Notes under the pieces: model-generated | Told to the model about the DNA's origin: nothing | Databases searched by the model: none | What the model saw: only the letters and a program-made list of their open reading frames with translations | Program-made: the position numbers and the translations under genes | Source: Spirochaetales bacterium | GTDB taxonomy: Bacteria; Spirochaetota; Spirochaetia; DSM-2461 | DNA: 64,000 bases | Assembly (NCBI GenBank): GCA_028533045.1 | Contig: JAQQAP010000008.1 | Span: 248,001 to 312,000 of the forward strand | Reading direction: 5' to 3' | Shown: positions 1 through 7,690 of the stretch, piece by piece | Numbering within the stretch: position 1 is the first letter of the stretch | Layout of the letters: each line of letters begins with the position of its first letter

Positions 1-394
1 TGTCCAGAACCTTGTGCATGTGGTCATAGCTTTCGTAGAGATAGGGCAGTTGGAGAAGGTTGAGCATGGGGGCCAGTTCGGTAACCGGGGAGATGTTGAC
101 CCGTGTGAAGTCTATGGCCCCAAACTGAACCTGGTCCAGAATGGCCTTCTCGTCACCGCCCAGTTCCCCCTTGGTAAACACTTCGATGATGATGCGTCCG
201 TGGGATTTCTCTTCCACCAGGCGGGCGAACTCTATGGCTCCCATGGTGGCCGGGTAGGAGTCGACCTGGGCTTCGGCCAGACGGAAAAGGAGGACTTCAT
301 CATTTAATGAAGAGTCCTGTTGCCCGTTTGCCGTAAGAGAGGAGCCAAAGAGGGCGGTTAAAATCAGCATCAAAACCGGGAGTTTCAGGTTCAT
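1..394 (-). CDS. TRAP transporter substrate-binding protein (DctP type), 3' part outside window
   Basis: This is the first 131 residues of a secreted solute-binding protein; the rest lies beyond the left edge. The start ATG at 394-392 follows the response-regulator stop by 13 nt. Residues 1-23 are a signal peptide (MNLKLPVLMLILTALFGSS and on). The mature part then reads VEEKSHGRIIIEVFTKGELG and AIDFTRVNISPVTELAPML, which match the start of the DctP/TRAP fold, including the typical GELGGD..AILDQVQFGAIDF stretch. Such proteins capture organic acids, often dicarboxylates or sugar acids, in the periplasm and pass them to a DctQM membrane pair, not visible here. The gene lies directly downstream of a YesMN-like kinase/regulator pair, which suggests the pair controls this uptake system. 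The ligand cannot be told. Confidence 0.85.
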   Translation of the reverse strand, partial: MNLKLPVLMLILTALFGSSLTANGQQDSSLNDEVLLFRLAEAQVDSYPATMGAIEFARLVEEKSHGRIIIEVFTKGELGGDEKAILDQVQFGAIDFTRVNISPVTELAPMLNLLQLPYLYESYDHMHKVLD

Positions 395-407
395 GACTCG
401 TCCCATA

Positions 408-1949
408 CTAATCGCCCATCCCGGGAGTTTTCTTGTATTGGCTGGCGTTTATTCCGGTCTCTTTTTTGAATACCCGGGCAAAGTAGTTGGAGTCGCTAAA
501 GCCCAGTTCATAGGATATTTCCTTGATCGATTTACCCGAATCGGCCAGCATGGCCTTAGCGCTTTTAATTCTTAAGTGGTTCACGTAGGAGGTGAAGCTC
601 ATGCCGAATTCCTTCTTGAAGATTCGGCTTAGGTAGGGGGCGCTGAAGCCGGCAATCTCCGCCAGTTCATCGAGGCCTATGGTCTGGCGAAAGTTCTGGC
701 TGATGTATTCGGTAATCTGCTTTTTCCATACCTTGGCAGAGGTGGAGTAGTGCCGTTTTATTCGCTCATTCAGGTCGCGAATTGTCTGAAGCAGATAGTC
801 TTTTATCTCATCCTTTGTGGAGATGGCATTGACCTTCTGGAAGTAAAGTGTACTGTCTCCCGGGTCCAGTTCCCTTCTGGCTCGGCGGTTGATCAGAACA
901 AGAAGCTCATAGATCCTCAACCGGAATTCGGAAAAATTCTTGCTATTGCCGTCTATCCAAAGAAAAAGGTTACAGGCCAAAGTCAGTGCCATTTCCAGAT
1001 CTCCCCTAATTAGACTTTCACAGAGCTCGTCCTCTTCATTAATGGGGAATTGGAGATCCCGGGGAGAGAGGGGGGGCTGATAAAAGGCCACGCTTTCCTG
1101 TGTGAGGGGGACCATTCGGGCTTCGTTAAAGGATTCGGAGATCTGGGACGCCTCTTTTTTTATGGAACCGGCGTGTACGGCCGGGAGGGGGGTGACTTTT
1201 CCTTCTATGAGCTTCAGGAACTCCTTAAACTGTTTTTTGAGGATGAGGTTGGCCCGATACTCTTTGAGCATGAGGAGGAGGCAGGTTTGGTTATCCTGGA
1301 AGACGGAAATGATTCGGTCCCTTTCAAATACCGTATTGGCCGCTTCCCGAATGCGACGCTCCCTTTCGCCTCCCGCTTCGCTAGGTTCGGAATCTTTAAG
1401 GATAACACCCAAAAAGTGCTCGTCCCCGATATCAAGTGTCTCCTTGAAGCGGGAGAGTTGGGGCTCTCTAAGCTGGTGGGATATGAGGGAGGAGACAAAT
1501 TCTTCTTCTACGTAGTTGTAGAGGGCTTTCATCTGACCCGCATCACCGGGGTCGGATACGGTCTTTTCCTTCTCCCGTTCCAGCCGGTCGATAACGTTTT
1601 GTACCGAATCGATCAGGTCATCGTCGTCGATGGGTTTTACAAGGAAATCGCTTATCCCTATGCTTACCGCTTCCCTGGCGTAGCTGAAGTAGGTGAAACC
1701 GCTCAGAAGGATTATCTGGCAATGGGGGAATTCCGCCTTGATCAGCCGGGATGCCTCAATCCCGTTCAGACGGGGCATTTTAATATCCATAATCATAAGG
1801 TCCGGTCTGAATTCCCGGGCTCTTTCCAGGCCGTCCTGTCCGTCCGAGGCTTCTGCGAACTCCGTAATGGAGGGGATATTCTCCTTTATGATGGTTCGGA
1901 GAGCTTTTCTTTCCAGTGATTCGTCGTCAACAATTAAAATCTTATACAT
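408..1949 (-). CDS. AraC-family response regulator (YesN-like)
   Basis: A 513-residue DNA-binding response regulator. The receiver domain covers about residues 1-125, with the acidic pair D8/D9, phospho-acceptor D55 in MIMDIKMPRLNG, and the conserved lysine in LVKPID. A long middle region without a recognised fold covers about 130-400. The C-terminal 105 residues form two AraC helix-turn-helices (LDELAEIAGFSAPYLSRIFK and IKEISYELGFSDSNYFARVF). The start overlaps the upstream kinase gene by 8 nt, so the two are translationally coupled, and the TRAP binding-protein gene follows 13 nt after the stop. By family this is the YesN partner of a YesM kinase. These pairs usually regulate carbohydrate or organic-acid uptake, here most likely the adjacent TRAP transporter. 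Confidence 0.92.
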   Translation of the reverse strand: MYKILIVDDESLERKALRTIIKENIPSITEFAEASDGQDGLERAREFRPDLMIMDIKMPRLNGIEASRLIKAEFPHCQIILLSGFTYFSYAREAVSIGISDFLVKPIDDDDLIDSVQNVIDRLEREKEKTVSDPGDAGQMKALYNYVEEEFVSSLISHQLREPQLSRFKETLDIGDEHFLGVILKDSEPSEAGGERERRIREAANTVFERDRIISVFQDNQTCLLLMLKEYRANLILKKQFKEFLKLIEGKVTPLPAVHAGSIKKEASQISESFNEARMVPLTQESVAFYQPPLSPRDLQFPINEEDELCESLIRGDLEMALTLACNLFLWIDGNSKNFSEFRLRIYELLVLINRRARRELDPGDSTLYFQKVNAISTKDEIKDYLLQTIRDLNERIKRHYSTSAKVWKKQITEYISQNFRQTIGLDELAEIAGFSAPYLSRIFKKEFGMSFTSYVNHLRIKSAKAMLADSGKSIKEISYELGFSDSNYFARVFKKETGINASQYKKTPGMGD

Positions 1950-3405
1950 AGTAGGGTATCTTGATTCCGGCCATGGTCCAACGGGACGGAACGGAGGTCA
2001 GGGTGAATTTCCCTTCGCAGAGAATTTCCAGTCTTTCTATTACGTTTTTAATTCCCACACTTGTGGTATGCCCCGTATGGGGATTGTTGTGGGGGTTGAG
2101 TATACTTCTTAAGCGGTCTTCGGTTATGCCAATGCCGTTATCGAATATTCGGATTAATACATGATCCTTCCGTTTTTTTATTTGTAGATGGATATGCCCC
2201 GGTCGGCTTTCGTGTTCCAGTCCGTGGATAAGGGCATTTTCCACAAGGGGCTGGAGGGTTAGTTTGGGGATGAGAATGTGGTTGCAATGGGGATCTTCTT
2301 CAATTTTCACGGTGAGCCGGTCGCTAAAGCGGAATTCCTGGATAAAAAGGTAGCGCCTGACGATTTCTACTTCCGTTTTAATATCGCTGTATTTCTCCGT
2401 TTGCTCCAGGTTGTACCGGAAAAGCTGTGCCAGGGACTGAATCAGCTTAACGGCGATCTCCTTGGATTCAAAACGAATGGCCCGGGAAATAACGTTTAGG
2501 GTGTTAAAGAGAAAGTGGGGATTTACCTGGGATTGGAGGGCCTGGAACTGGGCTTCCTTAAGGAGTTCCTCCATGCGGGATGTTTTAAGTTTTTCCTTGT
2601 AGAGGCGGGCTTCCACTTCCCCTTTTTCTTCCAGGTCGTGAATGAGATTTCTGATGCTTTCGCTCATTTGGTTAAAGGAGTCGGTGAGGAGGCCCACTTC
2701 ATTGTAGTATTTTACTTTGACCTTGCGGACGTGGAGGTCTCCTTCTGCCATCTCCCGGGAAATCCGAACCAGGTCCATAATGGGATTGGCAATGAAGTTG
2801 GAAAAAATCAGTACAAATACGGAGGAGAGTATAAGAATCCCCAGGATGATGAAGCCGGTAATTTTTCTCTGGATTGAAGCGGCCGAACTGAGTTGTTGGT
2901 AAATCTGATTATCATTGTTAAGGGTTGCCTGTAGGTACTGGCTGGTGTAGCCATAGATGTAGTTGAGAATTTTATCCCCTTCGGTGGTGAGGATAATATA
3001 AGGGTTGGCCGACTGCTGTCCTTTTATCTCGATAATTTTTTGACAAGTTTGAAAGTAGACTTTGGTAGAGTTGACCAGGGCCCTGGCCAGATGCTTTTCT
3101 TCATTTGTTTCCGCCTTGCTGACAATAATCTCCAGACGGCCTTTAATCTGGTTATGAACACTGTTGAATTCCTGGAGAATCACATAGTCATTACTATTCA
3201 GATAATCGTATATGAGGGTACGGCTTTCGCGAAGGCCCATATTTAGGCCGTTTACCGCATGGTAGGTCTCCTGGTTGTTGATGAAAACCTTAATAAGTGA
3301 GTTGCTATTTATATTTACATAGACAAAGGCGGAGCTGACGACGAGGACAAGGAGAGCACAGAAGAGAATCAGTTTAGCCTTTATGGTTAATTTTTTAATA
3401 TTCAT
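1942..3405 (-). CDS. sensor histidine kinase, YesM/LytS type (His_kinase family)
   Basis: A 487-residue membrane kinase. Transmembrane helices at about residues 11-31 and 182-202 enclose a roughly 150-residue helical periplasmic sensor. HAMP follows (about 203-255), then the His_kinase domain with the phospho-acceptor H297 in QVNPHFLFNTLN, and a HATPase_c domain with LVENALIHG and DNGIGI motifs. The periplasmic part has no cache signature I recognise and resembles the four-helix-bundle type. The stop overlaps the regulator's start by 8 nt. By family it autophosphorylates and passes phosphate to D55 of the neighbouring AraC-type regulator. The ligand may reach it through the TRAP binding protein encoded downstream, but that is inference. 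Confidence 0.92.
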   Translation of the reverse strand: MNIKKLTIKAKLILFCALLVLVVSSAFVYVNINSNSLIKVFINNQETYHAVNGLNMGLRESRTLIYDYLNSNDYVILQEFNSVHNQIKGRLEIIVSKAETNEEKHLARALVNSTKVYFQTCQKIIEIKGQQSANPYIILTTEGDKILNYIYGYTSQYLQATLNNDNQIYQQLSSAASIQRKITGFIILGILILSSVFVLIFSNFIANPIMDLVRISREMAEGDLHVRKVKVKYYNEVGLLTDSFNQMSESIRNLIHDLEEKGEVEARLYKEKLKTSRMEELLKEAQFQALQSQVNPHFLFNTLNVISRAIRFESKEIAVKLIQSLAQLFRYNLEQTEKYSDIKTEVEIVRRYLFIQEFRFSDRLTVKIEEDPHCNHILIPKLTLQPLVENALIHGLEHESRPGHIHLQIKKRKDHVLIRIFDNGIGITEDRLRSILNPHNNPHTGHTTSVGIKNVIERLEILCEGKFTLTSVPSRWTMAGIKIPYYV

Positions 3406-3539
3406 TAAAATATCTGTTCCTAAACCTCTTTACCATATACTAACACAATTCTAGCAACTATTAACAGAAGCATAACTTACAATGTTTAGCATACATAAAT
3501 TAAAATTATGTAAAAGTCAGATTTTTGTAGGGAGTTTCC

Positions 3540-4625
3540 ATGAAAAAGAGACTGGCCTTTTCCTGTGCAGGAGAGGGATTTGGGCATATAGCCCGTATTG
3601 TGGCTTTGAGCGAGCAGCTAAAAGACCGATTTGATTTGATTTTCTTTGTACCCGAAACGGTGCAGAATTTTCTCTTCACACATCTGGGAGATGTGACCGT
3701 CGTAACCATTCCCTCTTTTCAGTTTGTACTGAAAGATCACGGGGTGGATTATTTTGAAACCAGTAAAGTCAACATTAACCATGTCCTCCGTTTTCGCAAC
3801 ATAACCAGCCGTATTCAGGATCAGTTGAGGGAGCTTCAGGTCGACGCACTTGTCTGTGACTTCGAGCCCTTTGTTTCCCGGGCTGCTGCGGGAATCGGCT
3901 TGCCTTTCCTTAATCTGAATCACCCGGGAATCGTTCTCAAAACTTTCTCCTTGAGCTTTAACGGCTTGATTAGCCGCGCTGTTGCCCGTTTTATGACTCC
4001 CCGTGCCCAGGAAACCCTCTTTTGCTCTTTCTTTAACGGAGAGGTGGGACCGATTATCCGTAAGGAGATACGTGAGAAGACTACGGCCCGTGAGGACTTT
4101 TATCTGGTTTATACGAAAAAGGATTCCCGGGAGAAGATGATGAACTACCTGGCCGAATTCCCGGAGCATAATTTTGATGTCTATCCCCGGCAAACCGGCG
4201 ATTTTGCCGATTCCCTGAGCCGCTGCAAGGGAGTTATCGCTCCTGCGGGACATCAATTACTTTCGGAAGCCCTCTATTTGGGCAAGCCCGTTCTGGCCTT
4301 TCCCCAGAAAAATCAGTATGAACAGAAAATCAATGCCCGTATGTTGGAAAAATCGGGCTACGGTATTCACGGCCGCTTTTTTCGTATGAAAAAGGACATG
4401 ATTCGCTTCTTTGGAAAAATTGACGGTCTTCCGTCCAAACAGAACCGCTTTGAACGATTCAAGTTTACCGACGACACCGACTATATTGTGGATTATATCG
4501 CCGGTTTTGTAGAGACCCAGACGGCGGGTGAACCGTCCCGCCTTTATCGCTATACCTACCTGGATACGATTCAGGAGAAGCTGGATATTGTGCAGCAGGA
4601 ATTGAGCGGAATCCTACAGGCCTAG
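3540..4625 (+). CDS. GT-B glycosyltransferase-like protein (Glyco_trans_1_3 / MurG-like)
   Basis: 361 residues. The N-terminus MKKRLAFSCAGEGFGHIARIV has the glycine-rich loop and GH motif typical of GT-B enzymes such as MurG and UDP-glucuronosyltransferase relatives. The C-terminal half has APAGHQLLSEALYLGKPVLAFP followed by QYEQKINARMLEKSGYG, the nucleotide-sugar binding signature of that group. A conserved ribosome binding site (AGGGAG) lies 6 nt before the ATG. The sugar donor and acceptor are unknown, and no capsule or cell-wall genes are nearby. The stop overlaps the convergent mocR-like gene by 12 nt. Confidence 0.78.
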   Translation: MKKRLAFSCAGEGFGHIARIVALSEQLKDRFDLIFFVPETVQNFLFTHLGDVTVVTIPSFQFVLKDHGVDYFETSKVNINHVLRFRNITSRIQDQLRELQVDALVCDFEPFVSRAAAGIGLPFLNLNHPGIVLKTFSLSFNGLISRAVARFMTPRAQETLFCSFFNGEVGPIIRKEIREKTTAREDFYLVYTKKDSREKMMNYLAEFPEHNFDVYPRQTGDFADSLSRCKGVIAPAGHQLLSEALYLGKPVLAFPQKNQYEQKINARMLEKSGYGIHGRFFRMKKDMIRFFGKIDGLPSKQNRFERFKFTDDTDYIVDYIAGFVETQTAGEPSRLYRYTYLDTIQEKLDIVQQELSGILQA

Positions 4626-5996
4626 CAATTCCAGCTTTTTCCGTCGCTCCTCGGTGAGTTTATGGCCCGTGTTGAGGCGCAGGCAGTTGTTGTAATCGTT
4701 CCCCGAGGAAAACATGATGCCCGGCGTGGCGATAAGTCCGCCGGATGCGGCTTTCTCAAAGAGTTCCGTGGTGTTGACCTCCCGGGGGTACTCTACCCAG
4801 AGGAGACAGCCTCCCGAGGGGCGCCGGACGTAGCTTCCCCGGGGAAGTACGGTGGAAAGAAGGCTTAGGTGGTCCTCCACCCGGTCGGCCAGGGCTTTTC
4901 GGATATTAAGCAGGTGCCGACGATGCTCCTTTGTGCCAATGAATGACGCCAAAGCGGCTTGGGCGAGGCGGGAGCTTTCCATGGAGAGGCGCAACTTTGC
5001 TTCCGCCAGTTCCTTGGCGTAGCGGGGCGAGCGAATCCAGCCGACCCGAAGCCCGGGGGCGATGCTTTTTGAGTAGGACGAGATTTGGAAGAGACGGGGG
5101 TAGTCGGAAAGGACGCTCAGGTTTTGCGGGCGGAGGGAGGAGAAGGAGAGGTCTCCGAATACGTCGTCCTGAATCAGGTAAATCCCGTTTTTTTCCGCCA
5201 GGGCCAGAAGAGCTTTTCGCCGATTTTCCGGCATGGTGATTCCCGTAGGATTTTGTACGTTCGGCTGAGTGAGAATCAGTTTGACCGGCTGTTTTTTTAT
5301 CTCCCTTTCCAGAATATCCAGGTCCATTCCTTCTTCGGTCATGGGAATCTCCACAATCTTTACTCCCAGGGTATGGAGCTGTTGGAAGAAATTAAAATAG
5401 ACCGGTGACTCCAGGGCTACCCGATCCCCGGGAGAAAGGACCTGGCCGAGGATGAGGGACAGCCCCTCGGTGGCCCCGTTGGTAACAACCATATCTTCGC
5501 CGGTGGAGGGGCCGTTAAAGTCCCGGTTCACCAGTTCCAGCCGCTCCCGGAGAAAAGCGTCTCCCTGGGGGTCGTGATGATTCATCCAGGAGGGATTCAG
5601 TCCTGACAGAATGCGGCTCAGTTCTTTGCCCGGCAGAATATCCAGGCCCGGAGCGGCGCTGGCGAAGCTGGGATCCACCTTAAGAAGCCGTTCGTAGAGC
5701 TGATCGAGCCTTTCTCCCGCTTCCCTGGCGGTTGTTTGACGGCTGTGGCCCGACTTTCGGGGGCGGTTGGTCTGGGTCAGTCCCCGGGCTCCGGAACATA
5801 CCCGGTAGGCACCCCGCTCCCGGGAACGGATAAGTCCTTCGTCCATAAGAAGTTCATAGGCTGTAATTACCGTGTTTACCGAGAGGGACGATGTGCGTGC
5901 TTCTTCCCGGATGGAGAGGAGTTTTTCCCCTTCCCCCATGAGTCCCGATTCAATATCGCTCTTGATTCGGCGGTAGAGCTGCTCGTATTTCTTCAT
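4614..5996 (-). CDS. MocR-family regulator: GntR helix-turn-helix fused to aminotransferase-like domain
   Basis: 460 residues. Residues 1-70 are a GntR winged helix (SVNTVITAYELLMDEGLIRSR). Residues about 110-455 are a fold-type I PLP-dependent aminotransferase domain with the PLP-binding lysine K310 in ISSYSKSIAPGLRVGW, TQPNVQNPTG for the carboxylate and QDDVFGDL for the PLP ring. MocR proteins use the aminotransferase domain as an effector sensor. The gene is divergent from an EamA/DMT exporter, a frequent MocR target arrangement, and three CTGTAYC direct repeats sit between them. No Shine-Dalgarno is visible before the ATG. A TTGACT -35 box lies at 6031-6026, so the transcript may be leaderless, but the -10 box is poor. 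Confidence 0.9.
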   Translation of the reverse strand: MKKYEQLYRRIKSDIESGLMGEGEKLLSIREEARTSSLSVNTVITAYELLMDEGLIRSRERGAYRVCSGARGLTQTNRPRKSGHSRQTTAREAGERLDQLYERLLKVDPSFASAAPGLDILPGKELSRILSGLNPSWMNHHDPQGDAFLRERLELVNRDFNGPSTGEDMVVTNGATEGLSLILGQVLSPGDRVALESPVYFNFFQQLHTLGVKIVEIPMTEEGMDLDILEREIKKQPVKLILTQPNVQNPTGITMPENRRKALLALAEKNGIYLIQDDVFGDLSFSSLRPQNLSVLSDYPRLFQISSYSKSIAPGLRVGWIRSPRYAKELAEAKLRLSMESSRLAQAALASFIGTKEHRRHLLNIRKALADRVEDHLSLLSTVLPRGSYVRRPSGGCLLWVEYPREVNTTELFEKAASGGLIATPGIMFSSGNDYNNCLRLNTGHKLTEERRKKLELLGL

Positions 5997-6008
5997 GCCA
6001 TTATTCTG

Positions 6009-6045
6009 CTGTACCCATAAATAAAAGTCAATCTGTATCTGTACC
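6009..6045. promoter_or_regulatory. direct repeats CTGTAYC, probable MocR operator
   Basis: Three copies of CTGTAYC occur between the divergent mocR-like and DMT genes, at 6009-6015, 6033-6039 and 6039-6045. MocR regulators such as GabR bind direct repeats in the shared promoter region. The copies flank and overlap the candidate mocR -35 box, which fits autoregulation. Confidence 0.5.
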
Positions 6046-6088
6046 TGTTTGTGGGGACATGTTAGATTCTGGAAAAAGGAGTCATCCC

Positions 6089-7054
6089 ATGCAGAGTAAA
6101 AAGTCCTATCTTTTGTTTATTCTGGTGTGCGCCATATTCGGTCACACCTTCCTGGCCATTAGTATGGGGATTCAGGCCGGTGCGTCTCCCCTCTTTTTAG
6201 CGGCCCTGCGATTTACTGCGGCGGGGGTTCTTATGCTGACGGGGCTGTTGATTTCCGGTAAGGCTGATTGGGCATCGCTGAAGCGTTTGTTAGTCCGGTC
6301 GATTATTCTCTCCCTCTTTCTCACAGTGGGGACCTTTGGGTGCATGTTCATTGCCCAGACCCATGTGGATTCGGGATTTATGGCTAGGCTCGATGCGGCG
6401 GGGCCTCTGGTGACCGCTTTTCTGGCGGCCCTGTTTTTCAAGAAGAAAATTACCCCCCTTCATATGGGCGCATTTATTTTGGGTATGGGGGGCTCTTTTC
6501 TTATTGCCGCCCCGGCCGTTTCGGCAGAGCCCTTTTACTTGATTTTTGCTGTGGCCACGGTGCTTTTCTATGCTTTGGCCAATGCAATTTATCCCCGCTT
6601 GTTCGCGAAGGAGGACGATCCGGTCACGGTGAGCGCCCTTCAGGCTTTATGCGGAGGCCTTATTCTTCTTGTACTGGCCTTTGTATTTGAACCTGTGAGC
6701 CTTCCTGGCGCCGCCATCGGCCCGCTTCTCTACCTGATTCTGGCCGGTTCCATTCTGGGCCATACGGCGACCTTGATTCTTGTGCGGGATGCGGGGCCGG
6801 TCTTTGCTTCCAGTTGGCTCTATGTGGCCCCGGTCATTGCCACGATTTCCGGGTACTTTGTATTGGGAGAGACGATTACTCCCGCCGGGATGGCCGGAAC
6901 GGTGATTGCACTGGCCGGCGTTTTCGTGCTGGATCGGGCGGAGAGCCGACAGTTGAAAGCCGAAAGCGGACAGCGGAAAGCCGAAAGCGGACAGCGGACA
7001 GCGGACAGCGGACAGCGGACAGCGGACAGCGGACAGCAGAGAGTTGAGAGTTGA
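6089..7054 (+). CDS. EamA/DMT-family exporter with repeat-encoded C-terminal tail
   Basis: 321 residues from the chosen ATG, which has AAGGAG 8 nt upstream; the upstream in-frame ATG at 6059 lacks such a site. Ten hydrophobic helices form two EamA repeats (for example FGHTFLAISMGIQAGASPLF and GSILGHTATLILVRDAGPVF). The family exports amino acids and other small metabolites across the inner membrane. The last 35 residues are not EamA-like: they are a hydrophilic heptad repeat, ADSGQRT, encoded by tandem GCGGACA units. The gene is divergent from a MocR regulator that probably controls it. The PnuC-like gene follows 4 nt after the stop. Confidence 0.88.
   Translation: MQSKKSYLLFILVCAIFGHTFLAISMGIQAGASPLFLAALRFTAAGVLMLTGLLISGKADWASLKRLLVRSIILSLFLTVGTFGCMFIAQTHVDSGFMARLDAAGPLVTAFLAALFFKKKITPLHMGAFILGMGGSFLIAAPAVSAEPFYLIFAVATVLFYALANAIYPRLFAKEDDPVTVSALQALCGGLILLVLAFVFEPVSLPGAAIGPLLYLILAGSILGHTATLILVRDAGPVFASSWLYVAPVIATISGYFVLGETITPAGMAGTVIALAGVFVLDRAESRQLKAESGQRKAESGQRTADSGQRTADSGQQRVES
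6956..7035 (+). repeat. tandem heptamer repeat (GCGGACA/GCGGAAA)
   Basis: About eleven degenerate 7-nt units (GCGGACA, with GCGGAAA and GCCGAAA variants) are arranged head to tail. They are read in frame over 21 nt as a 7-residue repeat at the end of the DMT exporter. A similar short run follows lon at 59464-59491. Confidence 0.85.
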
Positions 7055-7058
7055 GGAT

Positions 7059-7628
7059 ATGGATGTGATTTTGCAGGTTTGGGGCGGGGGATGTTACCTC
7101 CTGAATAAGATCCTCTTTGCTCTGGGGGAAGGGCGTTCGGAGAAGGGGGCCCGGCTTTTTAAGCTGATTGGCTGGGTTGTGTATATTCTGGGCGTTCCGG
7201 CCTGGGTGATTATTCTTGTGGGGAAGCAGAACTGGATTGCCGCGTCTCTGGAAGCGGGGGCTCTCCCGGCTATGTTTTTGGGACTATATGTTGTCTGGTT
7301 GAGTCTGGAAACCACGCCCCGTACCTTTGACCGGATAGCGGGAATCTTTACCTATGTGGCTTTGATTTTCGGAACCGTTTACAGCTTCATCGACTACGGG
7401 GGGCTTACATCGCTCAGTCAGATTTTGGAAATCGGGTCAGTGGGCGGTTTTCTCTTTGGAAGCCTTCTCCTGGCCAGGGGAAACCGGAAGGGCTGGCTCT
7501 TTTTTATGCTGATGAACGGGAGCATGGGGGCTCTTATGCTGATTCAGGGGAAGCCTTTCTTGACGGTACAACAGGCGGTTTCCCTGGGGTTTGTGGTTTA
7601 TGGGTATATTAAATCGGCCCGAAGGTGA
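7059..7628 (+). CDS. PnuC-like membrane protein, probable vitamin-precursor transporter
   Basis: 189 residues from the ATG at 7059, which has GAGG 5 nt upstream. About six to seven hydrophobic helices are present. The end (RGNRKGWLFFMLMNGSMGAL followed by LTVQQAVSLGFVVYGYIK) resembles the last two helices of PnuC-type transporters, where a WxxW-like stretch precedes the final helix and a GYxxW end. PnuC proteins carry nicotinamide riboside or thiamine. Here the aromatic ligand motifs are weak, so the substrate is open. It is probably co-transcribed with the DMT exporter. Confidence 0.6.
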   Translation: MDVILQVWGGGCYLLNKILFALGEGRSEKGARLFKLIGWVVYILGVPAWVIILVGKQNWIAASLEAGALPAMFLGLYVVWLSLETTPRTFDRIAGIFTYVALIFGTVYSFIDYGGLTSLSQILEIGSVGGFLFGSLLLARGNRKGWLFFMLMNGSMGALMLIQGKPFLTVQQAVSLGFVVYGYIKSARR

Positions 7629-7647
7629 CTTGACCCTAGGGTAGTGT

Positions 7648-7685
7648 CCGTGTAATCTAAAATGGTATTTTAAATTACACGGAGG
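7648..7685 (+). promoter_or_regulatory. inverted repeat overlapping the ribosome binding site of the DUF4143 ATPase
   Basis: CCGTGTAAT (7648-7656) is perfectly complementary to ATTACACGG (7674-7682). Seven further pairs with one mismatch close a 3-nt loop. The end of the 3' arm is the first two bases of the GGAGG ribosome binding site at 7681-7685, which serves the GTG at 7691. The RNA hairpin could hide the site. It could also be a DNA operator. Confidence 0.6.
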
Positions 7686-7690
7686 TTGTT

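Noticed and set aside
6956..7035. CRISPR array
   Set aside because: The repeats are 7 nt and contiguous, without spacers; no cas genes are in the window.
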